From contig JADCJL010000170.1 in NCBI GenBank assembly GCA_020247055.1, positions 1 to 32,354 of the forward strand: a DNA stretch of 32,354 bases, written 5' to 3'. This document shows positions 9,201-17,905 of the stretch, piece by piece. Source of the DNA: Acidobacteriaceae bacterium (GTDB lineage Bacteria; Acidobacteriota; Terriglobia; Bryobacterales; Bryobacteraceae). Position 1 is the first letter of the stretch, and each line of letters opens with the position of its first letter. A model generated the notes under the pieces. It saw only the letters and a program-made list of their open reading frames with translations. It ran no database searches and was not told where the DNA came from. A program made the translations under genes and the position numbers.

Positions 9201-9619
9201 CCCCTGGCAACATCCAAACCGCCGACCAGGTCAAGCCCGGCAAGGTGCGCGTCGTCGGCGAGATCGGTCCCAACCGCCAGTGGTTCGATGCCTCCGCCTT
9301 CCGCCAACCCACCGGTGTCCGCTTCGGTTCCACCGGCCGTAACACCCTGCGCGGCCCCGGCATGTGGAACTTCGACTTGAGCATCTTCCGCAACTTCGCT
9401 CTCACCGAGCGGATCAAAATGGAGTTCAAGGCCGAAGCCTTCAACGTCACCAATACCCCGAAGTTCTCCAATCCCGGCGCCTCCGTTCAGTCTATGCGGC
9501 TCAATCCGGACGGCTCGATTCTCGATCTGGGCAACTTCTCCTCCATCACCAGCACCCTGCCCAATCTCGGGTCAGGCTCGGAGCGCCAGTTCCGGTTCGG
9601 TCTCCGCCTCAGCTTCTAG
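6218..9619 (+). CDS. Oar-like TonB-dependent receptor (receptor 1)
   Basis: The 1133-residue outer-membrane protein has a signal peptide (1 to about 21, AHA/QV). A carboxypeptidase-regulatory-like beta-sandwich follows (about 24-112, with GSVVGAVLDPSDAAVPNATV and GRYSFVNVLPGAYSL). A plug domain (about 115-260, with SGTNEFHGSAF) and a long beta-barrel end in the aromatic terminus FGLRLSF. This order is that of Oar/acidobacterial TonB-dependent transporters, thought to move large substrates (oligosaccharides, peptides) across the outer membrane. Substrate cannot be read from sequence. A purine-rich Shine-Dalgarno precedes the ATG. It is followed by a bidirectional hairpin and a convergent operon. 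No partner gene lies on the same strand immediately after it. Confidence 0.9.
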   Translation: MKRTILPLFLCFLATLDPAHAQVLYGSVVGAVLDPSDAAVPNATVQLISKETGLSRDGKSDSNGRYSFVNVLPGAYSLRVTAGGFRAVTREELAVVINTVARADVRLQVGDVTEQITVSGAATVLQTEKADVRTEFNRKEISTLPLASYRNFQSLFNLVPGATPANFQNSTGSTPARALSTNINGTARNNNNTRVDGATNVYIWLPHHMVYVPPVESIETVNLSSGSFDAEQGMAGGSSITVATKSGTNEFHGSAFHFHDNQRLRTRNFFLPAGRPIPKSIFNIFGATLGGKIIRDKLFFFGSTEGTLERAGITRITDAVPTAAIRGGNFSGLPTTLYDPLTGTDGNNRTAFPGNVIPASRIHPISRRIQDLAPLPNQTGTSFGTLQNFFSAGTEALNRYNYDLKINYNPRSDLSLWGKYSRMDASVASKFAFGEIGGPGLSRAGAPEVAPMTVNIYTFGFNKTFSPTFLVDGTLAINRMDTNGVFPGFGKNIGTDLWGIPNTNDPVVSGPGADRIKSACPAQAGGACYSGMPSINHGFTTWGNTAGWQPYFYGERTYNLSTNFTKIRGGHEFRWGFDTVRYHMDQWQPEVSGGPRGSISFDGNVTGQRGYTPNYLNQYATYLLGLTTTMQKAVQFLQYTNREWQFGFYARDRWQVTRKLTVNIGVRWEYFPLITRADRGLERWDPATNLVYMGGIGNVPRNTGMGTRKDLFAPRLGIAYRMNEKTVIRTGYGLTYDPLPFSRPLRGMYPSTIGASFVSASPFQWIDTLDKGIPPIPLPDISTGVFPLPPTVDMGPRSPWGGTLNRGYIQSWNLTVERRLPSDFVGSLAYVGTQTTNQLADRDINAAAPGAGPAGRPLAATQNRRIAALMWDGWLSSNYHSMQAALNRQFRNGLFWKSAYTWSKAINMTDEDGWTGALPWGWDPVVRRNRAVAGYDRTHMFTTGFFYELPFGPNKRFLQTGPVAQLLRGWQTNGLYTAYTGTPFTVGADGGVLNAPGNIQTADQVKPGKVRVVGEIGPNRQWFDASAFRQPTGVRFGSTGRNTLRGPGMWNFDLSIFRNFALTERIKMEFKAEAFNVTNTPKFSNPGASVQSMRLNPDGSILDLGNFSSITSTLPNLGSGSERQFRFGLRLSF

Positions 9620-9660
9620 CGGCGCCGTCTCTCGAACACCAGCCCATCCCCGTAACCGGC

Positions 9661-9689
9661 CGGCGGGGTACGACCCAAGTACCCCGCCG
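9661..9689. terminator. Bidirectional hairpin terminator between convergent genes
   Basis: A perfect 11-bp stem (cggcggggtac at 9661-9671 with gtaccccgccg at 9679-9689) closes a 7-nt loop. It lies in the 75-bp gap between the stop of receptor 1 and the stop of the TPR gene, so it could end transcripts from both sides. No strong T run follows on either strand. Confidence 0.6.
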
Positions 9690-9694
9690 CGCTC

Positions 9695-10540
9695 CTACCG
9701 CCGCCCCCCCGTCAAAACATGGTGCCGCTTCCGCGCCGCCAGCGCCTTCTCCCGCTCCCCCGCCTTGGCATACAACTGCGCCAAAGCGTAATACGCCGGT
9801 CCATACTCCGGATTCAACTCCACCACCCGCTCGAGCAGCGCCACCGCCCGCCCCGGCGCCACGCCCCGGTGCAGCGCAAACGCCGCCGGCCAGAACCTCC
9901 CGTCCAACCCCCAAGCCTTCTCAAACAGCGCCGCATCGCCCCGCTCCAAACCCAGCAAATACCACCCCAACGCCGACCCCGGATGCCGCGCCGCATACCC
10001 CGCCAGCCGCCGCTCCACCTCCGGCCCCCCCGGCAGCAGCGTCTCCAACCCCGCGTACAGCGTCTCCTCCTCCGGCGCCCGGTCAATCGCCTGCACAAAC
10101 GCCCCCACCGCTTCCCCGTTCCGCCCCTGCGCGTACAGCGCCAACCCCAGCAGCCGCCACAACTCCGCCTCCCCCGGATACGCCTTCACCGCCGCCCGCA
10201 GCACCCCCTCGGCCTCCTTCTCCCGTCGCCCGTCCAACAGCCCCTGCGCCGTCTCCCCCATCCGCCGCCCAAACATCGCCCGCCCCCGCTCCACCATCGC
10301 CGACCCCGGAGCCAATCGCCCCGCCTGCTCCATCGCCGCCACCGCCTCCGCCGCCGCCCCCGTCCGCAGCCGCGCCTCCGCCACCGCCAGCCACATCACC
10401 GGCTGCCCCGGCGCCTGCCGCACCGCCTCCTCGAGCGCAATCCGCGCCTCCTGCCCATGACCCGCCTTCAACGCCGCCACCCCCTTTGCGAGCCACTCCT
10501 CCGCCCCCGCCTGCAGCAGCAGCGCCAGCAACATCACCAT
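9695..10540 (-). CDS. TPR-repeat protein
   Basis: The 281-residue protein is built of tetratricopeptide repeats: AKGVAALKAGHGQEARIALEEA, WLAVAEARLRTGAAAEAV, WRLLGLALYAQGRNGEAVGAF and AYYALAQLYAKAGEREKALAARK are clear A/B helix pairs. A short hydrophobic start (MVMLLALLLQAGA) may be a signal peptide. The start is the ATG at 10540, which overlaps the stop codon of the upstream CRTAC1-type gene; the ATG at 10534 (TGATG overlap) is equally possible. The reading frame stays open upstream to 11158, but that part is low-complexity Gly/Ala antisense-type sequence inside the neighbour and is not coding. TPR genes often sit beside ASPIC/UnbV genes in Acidobacteriota. It is probably a protein-binding partner in the same exported system. 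Confidence 0.82.
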   Translation of the reverse strand: MVMLLALLLQAGAEEWLAKGVAALKAGHGQEARIALEEAVRQAPGQPVMWLAVAEARLRTGAAAEAVAAMEQAGRLAPGSAMVERGRAMFGRRMGETAQGLLDGRREKEAEGVLRAAVKAYPGEAELWRLLGLALYAQGRNGEAVGAFVQAIDRAPEEETLYAGLETLLPGGPEVERRLAGYAARHPGSALGWYLLGLERGDAALFEKAWGLDGRFWPAAFALHRGVAPGRAVALLERVVELNPEYGPAYYALAQLYAKAGEREKALAARKRHHVLTGGRR

Positions 10541-12174
10541 ACCCGCTTCCCCACAACTCCCGCCCCCTCCTTCACCCGGTACAGCGCCCCCGCCGCCAAC
10601 CGCCCCAACTCCTCCGTCTCCCCGTTCGGCCACCGGATCTCCACCCGCTCCGCCCCCGCCGCCGCCCCCAGCCCGAAATACACCGCGAAGTCGTGCTGCG
10701 AAGCATAGCTCCCCCCGCTCCGCACCTCCTCCGTCATCGTCTTCCCCCCCACCGTCACCCGCACCCGCGCCCCAATCGCGCTCCGGTTCGACCGCGTCCC
10801 CTCCAACCGCAACCCCAACCCGTTCCCCCGCTTCCCCTCCACCCGGTACACCACCGGCCCCGCCCCCAAATTCGTCACGACGATCTCCTCCATCCCGTCC
10901 CCGTCCAAATCCCCCACCGCCAGCCCCCGCGACGCCATCGGCGTCCCCATCCGCGCCGTCGCAAACACCCCGCCCCCGTTCCAGTACAGCGACTTCGTCT
11001 GCTTCTGCGCCGCCCCCAGCTCCGGGTAAATATGCCCGTTCGCCATCACCAGATCCCGCCGCCCGTCCCGGTCCCAGTCCACCACCCCCAGCCCCCATCC
11101 CACCGCCGTCGCATCGCTCCCCAACCCCGTCTCCTCCGTCGCATCCACGAAGAACCAATCCCCCAGATTCCGGTACAGGCTCGGCGTCTCGTCAATGAAG
11201 TTCGTCTTCACCAGGTCCATCCGCCCATCCCCGTCCACGTCCACCGCCGCTACGCCCATGCTCCCTAGCTCCTCCCCGTTGGCCCCGTACGCCGCCCCTG
11301 CCTCCACGGCCACGTCCGTCAACGTCCCGTCCCGGTTGTTCCGCAGCAGAATCCCCGGCGTCGAGTCGCAGGCGATGTAGAGGTCCGTCCACCCGTCCCC
11401 GTCAAAGTCCGACACCACCACCCCCAGTCCGTAGTGCAGCCCCTCCACCCCGCGCAGCGCCCGCTCCGTCACGTCCCGAAACTTCCCGTCTCCCCCGTTC
11501 CGGTACAGCATCGGCCGGTCCGTCGGAAACCCGCGCGGCCCGCAGAAGACCTCCAGCCCCAGCCACGTGCAGTACTTCGTCGCCCCCGGCTGCCCCGCCC
11601 GCTCCAAATCAAAAGCCACGTAATTCGCCACCACCAGGTCCAGCCGCCCGTCCCGGTCGTAATCCACAAACGCGCACCCGGTCGAAAACCGCTTCCCCGC
11701 CACCGGCATCCCCGCCGCCGCCGTAACATCGCGAAACCTGCCCCGCTCGTTCCGGTACAGCCGGCTCGCCCCGTAGTAGGTGAGCAGCACGTCCGTCCAC
11801 CCGTCGTTGTCGTAGTCCCCCGCGCACACCCCCTGCCCCCACTCCCGCGCCTCCAATCCGCTCGCCGCCGAGACATCCACAAACTTCCCGGCCCCCGTGT
11901 TCCGGTACAGCACCGGCGCCGCTCCGTCGGCAAACAACAGGTCCACCGCCCCGTCGTTGTCGTAGTCCACCGCCGCCACCCCGTTGCCCGTCATGCTCAG
12001 GATGTACCGCGACGTCCCGTCCCCGTACCGGTGCTTCGCCGTCAACCCCGCCGCCACCTCCCGCAAAGAAAAAGCGGGCGCGGCCACCTTCGGCCCGCCC
12101 GCTCTCTTCCCGCTCCGCGGACCGCTGCCCATCCCTTGGAACAGCAGCAGTCCGGTCAGCAACCAAGCAATCAT
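10534..12174 (-). CDS. CRTAC1-type protein: FG-GAP/VCBS repeats + ASPIC/UnbV domain
   Basis: The 546-residue exported protein (hydrophobic N-terminus MIAWLLTGLLLFQ) carries seven calcium-binding-type repeats of the FG-GAP/VCBS beta-propeller: DYDNDGAVD, DYDNDGWTD, DYDRDGRLD, DFDGDGWTD, DVDGDGRMD, DWDRDGRRD and DLDGDGMEE. The C-terminal ASPIC/UnbV domain (about 460-530) shows RSAIGARVRV, GGSYASQHDFAVYFGLG and VEIRWPNGETEE. The family is extracellular or periplasmic and its function is not settled. It is encoded 7 nt after receptor 2 and overlaps the TPR gene, so the three are probably one transcript. The coding strand is G-rich with many GGG, GCG, GTG and CTG codons, the mirror image of the plus-strand genes nearby. 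Confidence 0.88.
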   Translation of the reverse strand: MIAWLLTGLLLFQGMGSGPRSGKRAGGPKVAAPAFSLREVAAGLTAKHRYGDGTSRYILSMTGNGVAAVDYDNDGAVDLLFADGAAPVLYRNTGAGKFVDVSAASGLEAREWGQGVCAGDYDNDGWTDVLLTYYGASRLYRNERGRFRDVTAAAGMPVAGKRFSTGCAFVDYDRDGRLDLVVANYVAFDLERAGQPGATKYCTWLGLEVFCGPRGFPTDRPMLYRNGGDGKFRDVTERALRGVEGLHYGLGVVVSDFDGDGWTDLYIACDSTPGILLRNNRDGTLTDVAVEAGAAYGANGEELGSMGVAAVDVDGDGRMDLVKTNFIDETPSLYRNLGDWFFVDATEETGLGSDATAVGWGLGVVDWDRDGRRDLVMANGHIYPELGAAQKQTKSLYWNGGGVFATARMGTPMASRGLAVGDLDGDGMEEIVVTNLGAGPVVYRVEGKRGNGLGLRLEGTRSNRSAIGARVRVTVGGKTMTEEVRSGGSYASQHDFAVYFGLGAAAGAERVEIRWPNGETEELGRLAAGALYRVKEGAGVVGKRVW

Positions 12175-12181
12175 CTAGCCA

Positions 12182-15100
12182 TTAGAACGTAAATTTCAAC
12201 GCCATCTGCACCAGCCGCGCATTCACCGACGTCGACAAAATCTGGCCGTAGCCCGCGTTGTCGATGTTGTTGCCCGGATTGCCGAAGTTCGGCTGATTCA
12301 GCAGGTTGAACATCTCCGTCCGGAACTGCGTCGCAAACCGCTCGCCGAACCGGAAGTTCTTGAACACCGAGAAGTCCACCGTCGTCTGCCCCGGCCCGCG
12401 CAGCATGCCGCGGCCCGAGTTGCCGTAGGTGCCCCGCGGCGCCCGCGTAAACGCCGCCGGATTAATATAGTTCCGCAGCTTGCTCTTGAGGTCGCCCGGC
12501 GTCACCAGCGGCACCCCCGCCGTTACGTTGGCAAAGAACGGCGCCGCCGGATCGGTCGCGATGCCGCCCAGACCCTGGCCGCTGTCGCGGTTGAAGACCG
12601 TCACCGGAGTACCCGTCTGCGTCACGAAAAACGCGTTCAGGCTCCAGTCATTCAGCAGAAACTTCCCGGCCCCGCTCCCGAACCGGTTCGGCAGATCCTG
12701 GTTGACCACCAGGGTGAACCGGTGCGTCCGGTCAAAGTTCGCCGGACCTTTGGCGCGGCTGAAATCGTTCCAGGGCGTCGGGAAAAGTCTCGTGCAGAAC
12801 CGCGCGCTCTCGTCGCCGTTGCCCAGCGCCTTGCCCCAGGTGTAGGCCCCCTGCATCGTCGTCAGCTTGCTCCGCTTCTTCACCGTGGTCTGGAAAGAGT
12901 GGTAAGTCGACGAACCGTTCTGCGCCGTGATCAGCAACGTGCCGAACCCCGGGTACCGCCGCACCGCGGTGCCGTCGGCCTGCGGAATGATCGGGTTGAA
13001 GTTCCGCCGCGCCATCAGGTTGGTGCCCTTCGTGCCAACGTAAGCTGACTCCACCAGCACATTCCCCGGCAGCTGCTTCTGGACGCTGAAGTTGTACTGC
13101 CAGGCGTTGTCCAGCTTGGTCTGCCGTTCCGTACCCCACACTTGCAGCTGTTGGGTCGGGGAGGTGGGGAAGGGAATCCGCGTCGGGTCATAGCCCGGGT
13201 CCAGGTAGGTCCAGTTGTCCGGCGTATTCAGCCGGCAGGGTGTCCCCGGCGCCGCGCAGTCCGCCTCTAACTGTGTAGAGGTCGGCGGGTTGTTAAACGC
13301 CTGCTGCGCAATCTGGCCGGTCCGCGTGTCATAGTAAAGCCCGGCGCCCGCGCGAATCACCCAGCTGTCGGTCACCCGGTAGGCGATCCCCAGCCGCGGC
13401 GCGAAGTTATTGCCGTCGTTATAAACACCGCTCTTCGGCACCCCGTTCACCCCGCCCTGCACAATGCCGGAACTGGCAAGCGAACCCACCCCCGTGTAGT
13501 TCTCCGGCCACCAGTTCACCATGCCCAGGTTATAAGCTGCCGGCTGGAAGTGATACTCGTACCGCGCTCCCACGTTCACCGTCAGCCGCTCGCTCACCTT
13601 CCAGTCATCGTTAATGAAACCCGACATCAAATTGTCGCGCATCTTCAACTCCCCACCGGCTCCCGGGGCGCTGAACTGCTTCAGCCGCGCATGGCTCAGC
13701 AGGAAGTCGGCGTACTCGTCGCCGCTCGCCTGTCCGTTGTACTGCCACAGCCCCCGGCTTACCTGCGCGTTCTTCGGGTTGTAGTCGGATACCTGGCTCT
13801 CCGCGCCGTACTTGATATTGTGCTTGCCGCGAATCCAGGTCATCGTGGCGCCCATCGTGTAGCGCTTGATGAAGTCCGACCAGTTGGCCTGGTTGCCGAA
13901 CTGCACATAGTTCAGGATGTTGATGCGGGGCATCCCGTCCAGATTGGTGACGGAGAGCGGCCGCAGCCCCACGGCGGTCGGAGCATCGGAGTTCTGCATC
14001 TGCAGAAACTGCGAGGAATCGTCAAAACCAAACCGCGATTCAAGCACCTGCGTGGCGCTGAACAGATGCGTGTACGTCACATTGCCCGAGTCCTTCTGCC
14101 GGTTGGCAATGTTGCCGAATCCCGGCAAACCCTGCCCGAAGGGCGTCAGGTCGCCCTGCTTGCTCTTAAACCAACGACCCGAAATCGTGTCGTTCGATCC
14201 GAGCCGGTGGTCCAGTTTCACCGTCCACATATCGATATCGGTCGCAATCGAACGGGCCGCGAAGAAGTTATTCGCACCGAAAGAGAAGTTCGGCGAAGGA
14301 ATAAACCGGTCCTGAATCGCCTTCGAAATCGGGTTGATGCGCGAAGCCGGAATAATTGCCCCCGGGAACGGTTGCCCGGTCACCGGATCATTAATCGCCC
14401 GCCGCGCCGAAAAGTCACCACTCCGCATCGGCACCGTCGGCACAATCCGCTGAATCGCCGCATTCGCCGAGTTCGCATTGCGCTGCCGCGAACTCTCCCA
14501 GCCAAAGAAGAAAAAGGTCTTGTCCTTGCCGTTGTAAAGCTTCGGAATCACCATCGGGCCGCCAATGTTGCCGCCAAACTGGTTCTGGTTGTTCTGGCCG
14601 CGCACGGGGTTGAAGAAGGGCCGCGCGTTCAGCTTCGTATTGCGCAGGAAGTTATACGCCGCGCCATGGAACTCATTGGTTCCGCTCCGCGTCGTCACGT
14701 TAATCGTCGAACCCAGGTTCCGCCCGTACTCGGCGCTGAACAGGCTCGTCATCACCTTGAACTCGCCCAGAAACTCAATCGACGGCGTCCCGTCACCGTC
14801 CGGCGCGTTGTTCAGCGGATTCGTGGTCGGCACCCCGTCCACCAGCAGGTTGTTGCTGCCCCGCCGCGCCCCGTTCACGCTGACGCTGTCGCTCCCCGTC
14901 CCCGGGTTATCGGCGTTGAACACGGAACCCACCACCCCGGCCGACGTCCCCAGAATCTGCGTGAAGTTCCGCGTCGCCAGCGGAATCGATTGAATCGTCC
15001 GCTGCTCCACCACCTGCCCGATCGTCACCTTCTCGCTCTGCAGCAGCGGCGTCTCGGCCGTCACGTTCACCGTATCGGTCACCTGCCCCACGCTCAACGT

Positions 15101-15412
15101 CACGTCAATGCGCGCCCGCTCGCTCGTGTTCACAATCACGCCCGTCTGCTGCACGCGCTGAAAACCCTTGCTCTCCACCACAATCCGGTACGTCCCGGAC
15201 CGCAGCAGCGGAAAAAGATAGTTGCCCGCGTCATCGGTTACCGTCCGGAATTCTCCGCCGGTCTGCGCGTTCGTCGCCGTCACCGCGGCGCCCACAATCA
15301 CCGCGCCGGTCGGATCCTTCACCGTCCCGGTCACACTGCCCGTTGTTTCCTGAGCGGCCAACGGCGCCAGCCCGAGGATGATCCCAAAGCAAAATTTAAC
15401 GGCCTGATTCAT
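12182..15412 (-). CDS. Oar-like TonB-dependent receptor (receptor 2)
   Basis: The 1076-residue outer-membrane receptor has a signal peptide (1 to about 20, PLAAQ). The carboxypeptidase-regulatory-like domain (about 22-110) includes GSVTGTVKDPTGAVIVGAAV and GNYLFPLLRSGTYRIVV. A plug (about 115-255) contains VNGARRGSNNLLVDGV and SGTNEFHGAAYNF. The barrel ends in MALKFTF. It lies 19 nt downstream of the phosphoesterase gene and 7 nt upstream of the CRTAC1-type gene on the same strand. A TATACT box lies 7 nt before the ATG and there is no Shine-Dalgarno, so it may also have its own leaderless promoter. Base composition is more balanced than in the two genes after it. Substrate is unknown; the linkage suggests that receptor, propeller and TPR proteins work together at the outer membrane. 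Confidence 0.9.
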   Translation of the reverse strand: MNQAVKFCFGIILGLAPLAAQETTGSVTGTVKDPTGAVIVGAAVTATNAQTGGEFRTVTDDAGNYLFPLLRSGTYRIVVESKGFQRVQQTGVIVNTSERARIDVTLSVGQVTDTVNVTAETPLLQSEKVTIGQVVEQRTIQSIPLATRNFTQILGTSAGVVGSVFNADNPGTGSDSVSVNGARRGSNNLLVDGVPTTNPLNNAPDGDGTPSIEFLGEFKVMTSLFSAEYGRNLGSTINVTTRSGTNEFHGAAYNFLRNTKLNARPFFNPVRGQNNQNQFGGNIGGPMVIPKLYNGKDKTFFFFGWESSRQRNANSANAAIQRIVPTVPMRSGDFSARRAINDPVTGQPFPGAIIPASRINPISKAIQDRFIPSPNFSFGANNFFAARSIATDIDMWTVKLDHRLGSNDTISGRWFKSKQGDLTPFGQGLPGFGNIANRQKDSGNVTYTHLFSATQVLESRFGFDDSSQFLQMQNSDAPTAVGLRPLSVTNLDGMPRINILNYVQFGNQANWSDFIKRYTMGATMTWIRGKHNIKYGAESQVSDYNPKNAQVSRGLWQYNGQASGDEYADFLLSHARLKQFSAPGAGGELKMRDNLMSGFINDDWKVSERLTVNVGARYEYHFQPAAYNLGMVNWWPENYTGVGSLASSGIVQGGVNGVPKSGVYNDGNNFAPRLGIAYRVTDSWVIRAGAGLYYDTRTGQIAQQAFNNPPTSTQLEADCAAPGTPCRLNTPDNWTYLDPGYDPTRIPFPTSPTQQLQVWGTERQTKLDNAWQYNFSVQKQLPGNVLVESAYVGTKGTNLMARRNFNPIIPQADGTAVRRYPGFGTLLITAQNGSSTYHSFQTTVKKRSKLTTMQGAYTWGKALGNGDESARFCTRLFPTPWNDFSRAKGPANFDRTHRFTLVVNQDLPNRFGSGAGKFLLNDWSLNAFFVTQTGTPVTVFNRDSGQGLGGIATDPAAPFFANVTAGVPLVTPGDLKSKLRNYINPAAFTRAPRGTYGNSGRGMLRGPGQTTVDFSVFKNFRFGERFATQFRTEMFNLLNQPNFGNPGNNIDNAGYGQILSTSVNARLVQMALKFTF

Positions 15413-15419
15413 GGGCCGT

Positions 15420-15425
15420 AGTATA
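15420..15425 (-). promoter_or_regulatory. Candidate -10 element (TATACT) before receptor 2
   Basis: TATACT on the minus strand ends 7 nt before the ATG of receptor 2, inside the 19-bp gap to the phosphoesterase stop codon. No -35 or Shine-Dalgarno is visible. It could give a leaderless transcript in addition to read-through from upstream. Confidence 0.3.
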
Positions 15426-15431
15426 CCCCAA

Positions 15432-17897
15432 TTAGGGTTTCAGGCCGATGACGCCGGGGTACGGCGCATCGTACCCCTTCGCCTCGCCCCACAGAATCCG
15501 GTTGAGCTTGTCGGTCGGCACATCGTCCACATCGCTCCAATTCATCTTGGCCGACTCCTCGGCCGCCCACCGCTCCCGCCCCCGCAGCGCCCGCAGCGGC
15601 GGGTTTAACTCATCCAGCTTCACCCGCGCCGGCACATGCGTGTACGGTCGCAAATCCGCGTCTTTCACAAACACCCCGTTCATGGCCCGCGCCGCCTGCA
15701 AAAACCGCGTCCTCGGCTCAATCCGGAACACGTCCTGAATCGTCCGCACCATGCTCGTCTGCGTGTAGAAGTTCGAATTCAGCGACTTCCGCTTCACGTG
15801 CGGCCCAATCGCCAGCGCCACCGTCCGGTTCCCCGCCACGTGGTCCACCCCGTCCTGCGCATCGTCCTCCACCACCAGAATCAGCGACTTCGCCCAGATC
15901 TTGCTCTTGCTGATCCCCTCCACCATCCGGCCCAGCGCCAGATCGTTATCCGCCACCATCGCCCGCGGCGTCGGCGCCCCCGGGTTCTTCCCCACCGTGT
16001 GGTCGCTCGTCATCGTCACAATCGTCAGGTTCGGCGTCGTCCCGTCCTTATCCCACTTCGCCAGCCGCTCCAAAAATGCCTCGGCCCGAATCTGGTCCGG
16101 AATCTTCATCTCGCTCGGCGGGAACCGCTCATCATAGATCCCCTTCATCGCCGGCACGCCGCACCGCGACGCCACCACGTCCCGCCACGTCCCCTTCTTG
16201 TAGTGATCCCAGTAGAACGTCCACGGCGGCAGCGCGCTCTCGTTCACATCCTTTACGAGCCCCGTCTTGGCGTCAAACACCGCCGGCAGCGACAGCGGCC
16301 CCAGCAACTGCACCCGCAGCGGCCGCCGCGCCCCCTGCCAGAAAAAGCCCTGCGGACTCACCGCCAACCCGTCCGCCATGTTCCACGCATACCCCCGCGG
16401 CGCCGCCTGCAGCGCCCGCTCCACGTGGTCGCTCACAAAGCCCATCATCAGCCACTGATGCCCCTCAAAACTAATCGCCCCGGAAGCATAAAAGTTATCG
16501 AGCAGCACAAACTCCTCGGCCAGCGCATGATGATTCGGCGTCACCTCCCGCGGATACATCGCCAGCTCCTTCCTCCCGTTCCCCACCGGCATATCGCCGA
16601 AAACCTGGTCATACGTCCGGTTCTCTTTGATCAGCAGAAACACGTGCTCAATGCCCAGCCGGTCCAGATCCTTCACCCCACCCTGCGGCGTAAACCGCGG
16701 CGCGTTCGCCAGCTTCACCTCCCGCTGCCCCGCCGCCGCTTGCGCCCGGCTCGGCGCCGGAATCGTCAGCAGACTCCCTTCAAACGCCCGGCTGTTGAAC
16801 TGCCCCGGCGCCTGCTCCGTGTTCCCCACCCCCTTGATGTTCACCACCCGCAAATCGCCCTTGCCATCCAGCGCCATCGCCGAAGGAAACCACCCCGTCG
16901 GGATCGCCCCCACCCGCTTGCCGCCCTCCACAATCGCCACCGCGTTCTCCCCCGCGCACGCCACATACAACCGGCTCCCGTCTCCGCTATAAAGCACCCC
17001 CACCGGCTGCCCGCCCACGGTCAGCGTCCGCGTCTTCCGCGTCTTCGTATCCACCAGCGTCACCGTATCCGCATGCCCGTTGGCCACCGCCACCTCGCCC
17101 CCGTCCGGCCGCAGCGCGATTCCCGAAGGCGCCCGGTCCACCGGCACATCCTCCCGCTTGCCGTCCGCCAGCGCCAACACCGTCAAACTCCCCGGCAGCA
17201 CCGACCCGTTGGCATCCACCGGCACCTCCACCCCGCCGCTCGGCGCCGTCGCCGCGCCCGCCGGCACCGCCGACCCCGCCCGGTTCGTCACATACGCCAC
17301 CCCGTCCCGCACCACCACGCCAAACGGCGCCAAACCCGTCGCCCAGCGCCGGATCTCCTTCCGCGTCGCCCGGTCAAACGCCACCAGCACATTGTCCCGG
17401 TGCATCGCCACGTACACCGTCTTGCCGTCGGCCGCAAAAGCAATCCCCGTCGGCACCGCGTGGCCCGGCAGGTTCAGCCGCTCCGTCGCCGTCACTTTCC
17501 CGGTGGCTCCCACCCCTAACACCAGCAAGCTGTCCGGCCCGGTCCGCGTCGTCTCCGACGCCCAAATCTCTTTGCCATCCGGCGAAAAGGCAATCCCCGC
17601 GTACGACGTCGTCTTCGCCTTCGCCCGGTCCACCACGCTCCCGCTCGTGCCGTCCAGAATCACCACCTCGTTCCCGCTCAGCACCGCCAGCCACCGCTTG
17701 GCCGGATCAAACGCCAGATCCACCGGACGCCCCTTGAAAAACAGCTGGCTCCCCCACGGCTTCACCAACTGATGGTTCGCCAGCAGAAAGCTGCCGTCCA
17801 CCTGCCGCCCCAAGAGCGTCGTCGAAATCATCGGCGCCGCCGCCGCTCCCAACGCGGCCACCGCCGCCACCAGCCATGCTGCATTCCGAAAGGTCAT
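15432..17897 (-). CDS. YncE-like beta-propeller fused to a phosphoesterase-family domain
   Basis: This 821-residue protein has an N-terminal membrane or signal segment (AAWLVAAVAALGAAAA). A YncE/cytochrome-D1-like beta-propeller (about 50-370) shows repeats such as GIAFSPDGKEIW, GIAFAADGKTVYVA, GIALRPDGGEVAVANG and VLYSGDGSRLYVA. A C-terminal phosphoesterase domain (PF04185/alkaline-phosphatase fold, from about 417) has ENRTYDQVFGD (425-435) and a later VVEDDAQDGVDHV motif likely to bind metal. The family includes phospholipase C and acid phosphatases, so phosphate-ester hydrolysis outside the cytoplasm is likely. The real substrate is unknown. It is the first gene of the run leading to receptor 2. 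The start codon lies 8 nt after TACGCT, divergent from cysM, with no Shine-Dalgarno. Confidence 0.85.
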   Translation of the reverse strand: MTFRNAAWLVAAVAALGAAAAPMISTTLLGRQVDGSFLLANHQLVKPWGSQLFFKGRPVDLAFDPAKRWLAVLSGNEVVILDGTSGSVVDRAKAKTTSYAGIAFSPDGKEIWASETTRTGPDSLLVLGVGATGKVTATERLNLPGHAVPTGIAFAADGKTVYVAMHRDNVLVAFDRATRKEIRRWATGLAPFGVVVRDGVAYVTNRAGSAVPAGAATAPSGGVEVPVDANGSVLPGSLTVLALADGKREDVPVDRAPSGIALRPDGGEVAVANGHADTVTLVDTKTRKTRTLTVGGQPVGVLYSGDGSRLYVACAGENAVAIVEGGKRVGAIPTGWFPSAMALDGKGDLRVVNIKGVGNTEQAPGQFNSRAFEGSLLTIPAPSRAQAAAGQREVKLANAPRFTPQGGVKDLDRLGIEHVFLLIKENRTYDQVFGDMPVGNGRKELAMYPREVTPNHHALAEEFVLLDNFYASGAISFEGHQWLMMGFVSDHVERALQAAPRGYAWNMADGLAVSPQGFFWQGARRPLRVQLLGPLSLPAVFDAKTGLVKDVNESALPPWTFYWDHYKKGTWRDVVASRCGVPAMKGIYDERFPPSEMKIPDQIRAEAFLERLAKWDKDGTTPNLTIVTMTSDHTVGKNPGAPTPRAMVADNDLALGRMVEGISKSKIWAKSLILVVEDDAQDGVDHVAGNRTVALAIGPHVKRKSLNSNFYTQTSMVRTIQDVFRIEPRTRFLQAARAMNGVFVKDADLRPYTHVPARVKLDELNPPLRALRGRERWAAEESAKMNWSDVDDVPTDKLNRILWGEAKGYDAPYPGVIGLKP

Positions 17898-17905
17898 CGC
17901 CTCAA

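Noticed and set aside
10541-11158. N-terminal extension of the TPR gene by about 206 codons
   Set aside because: The added sequence is Gly/Asp-rich frame-shifted reading of the CRTAC1-type gene; the ATG at 10540 overlapping the upstream stop fits an operon.
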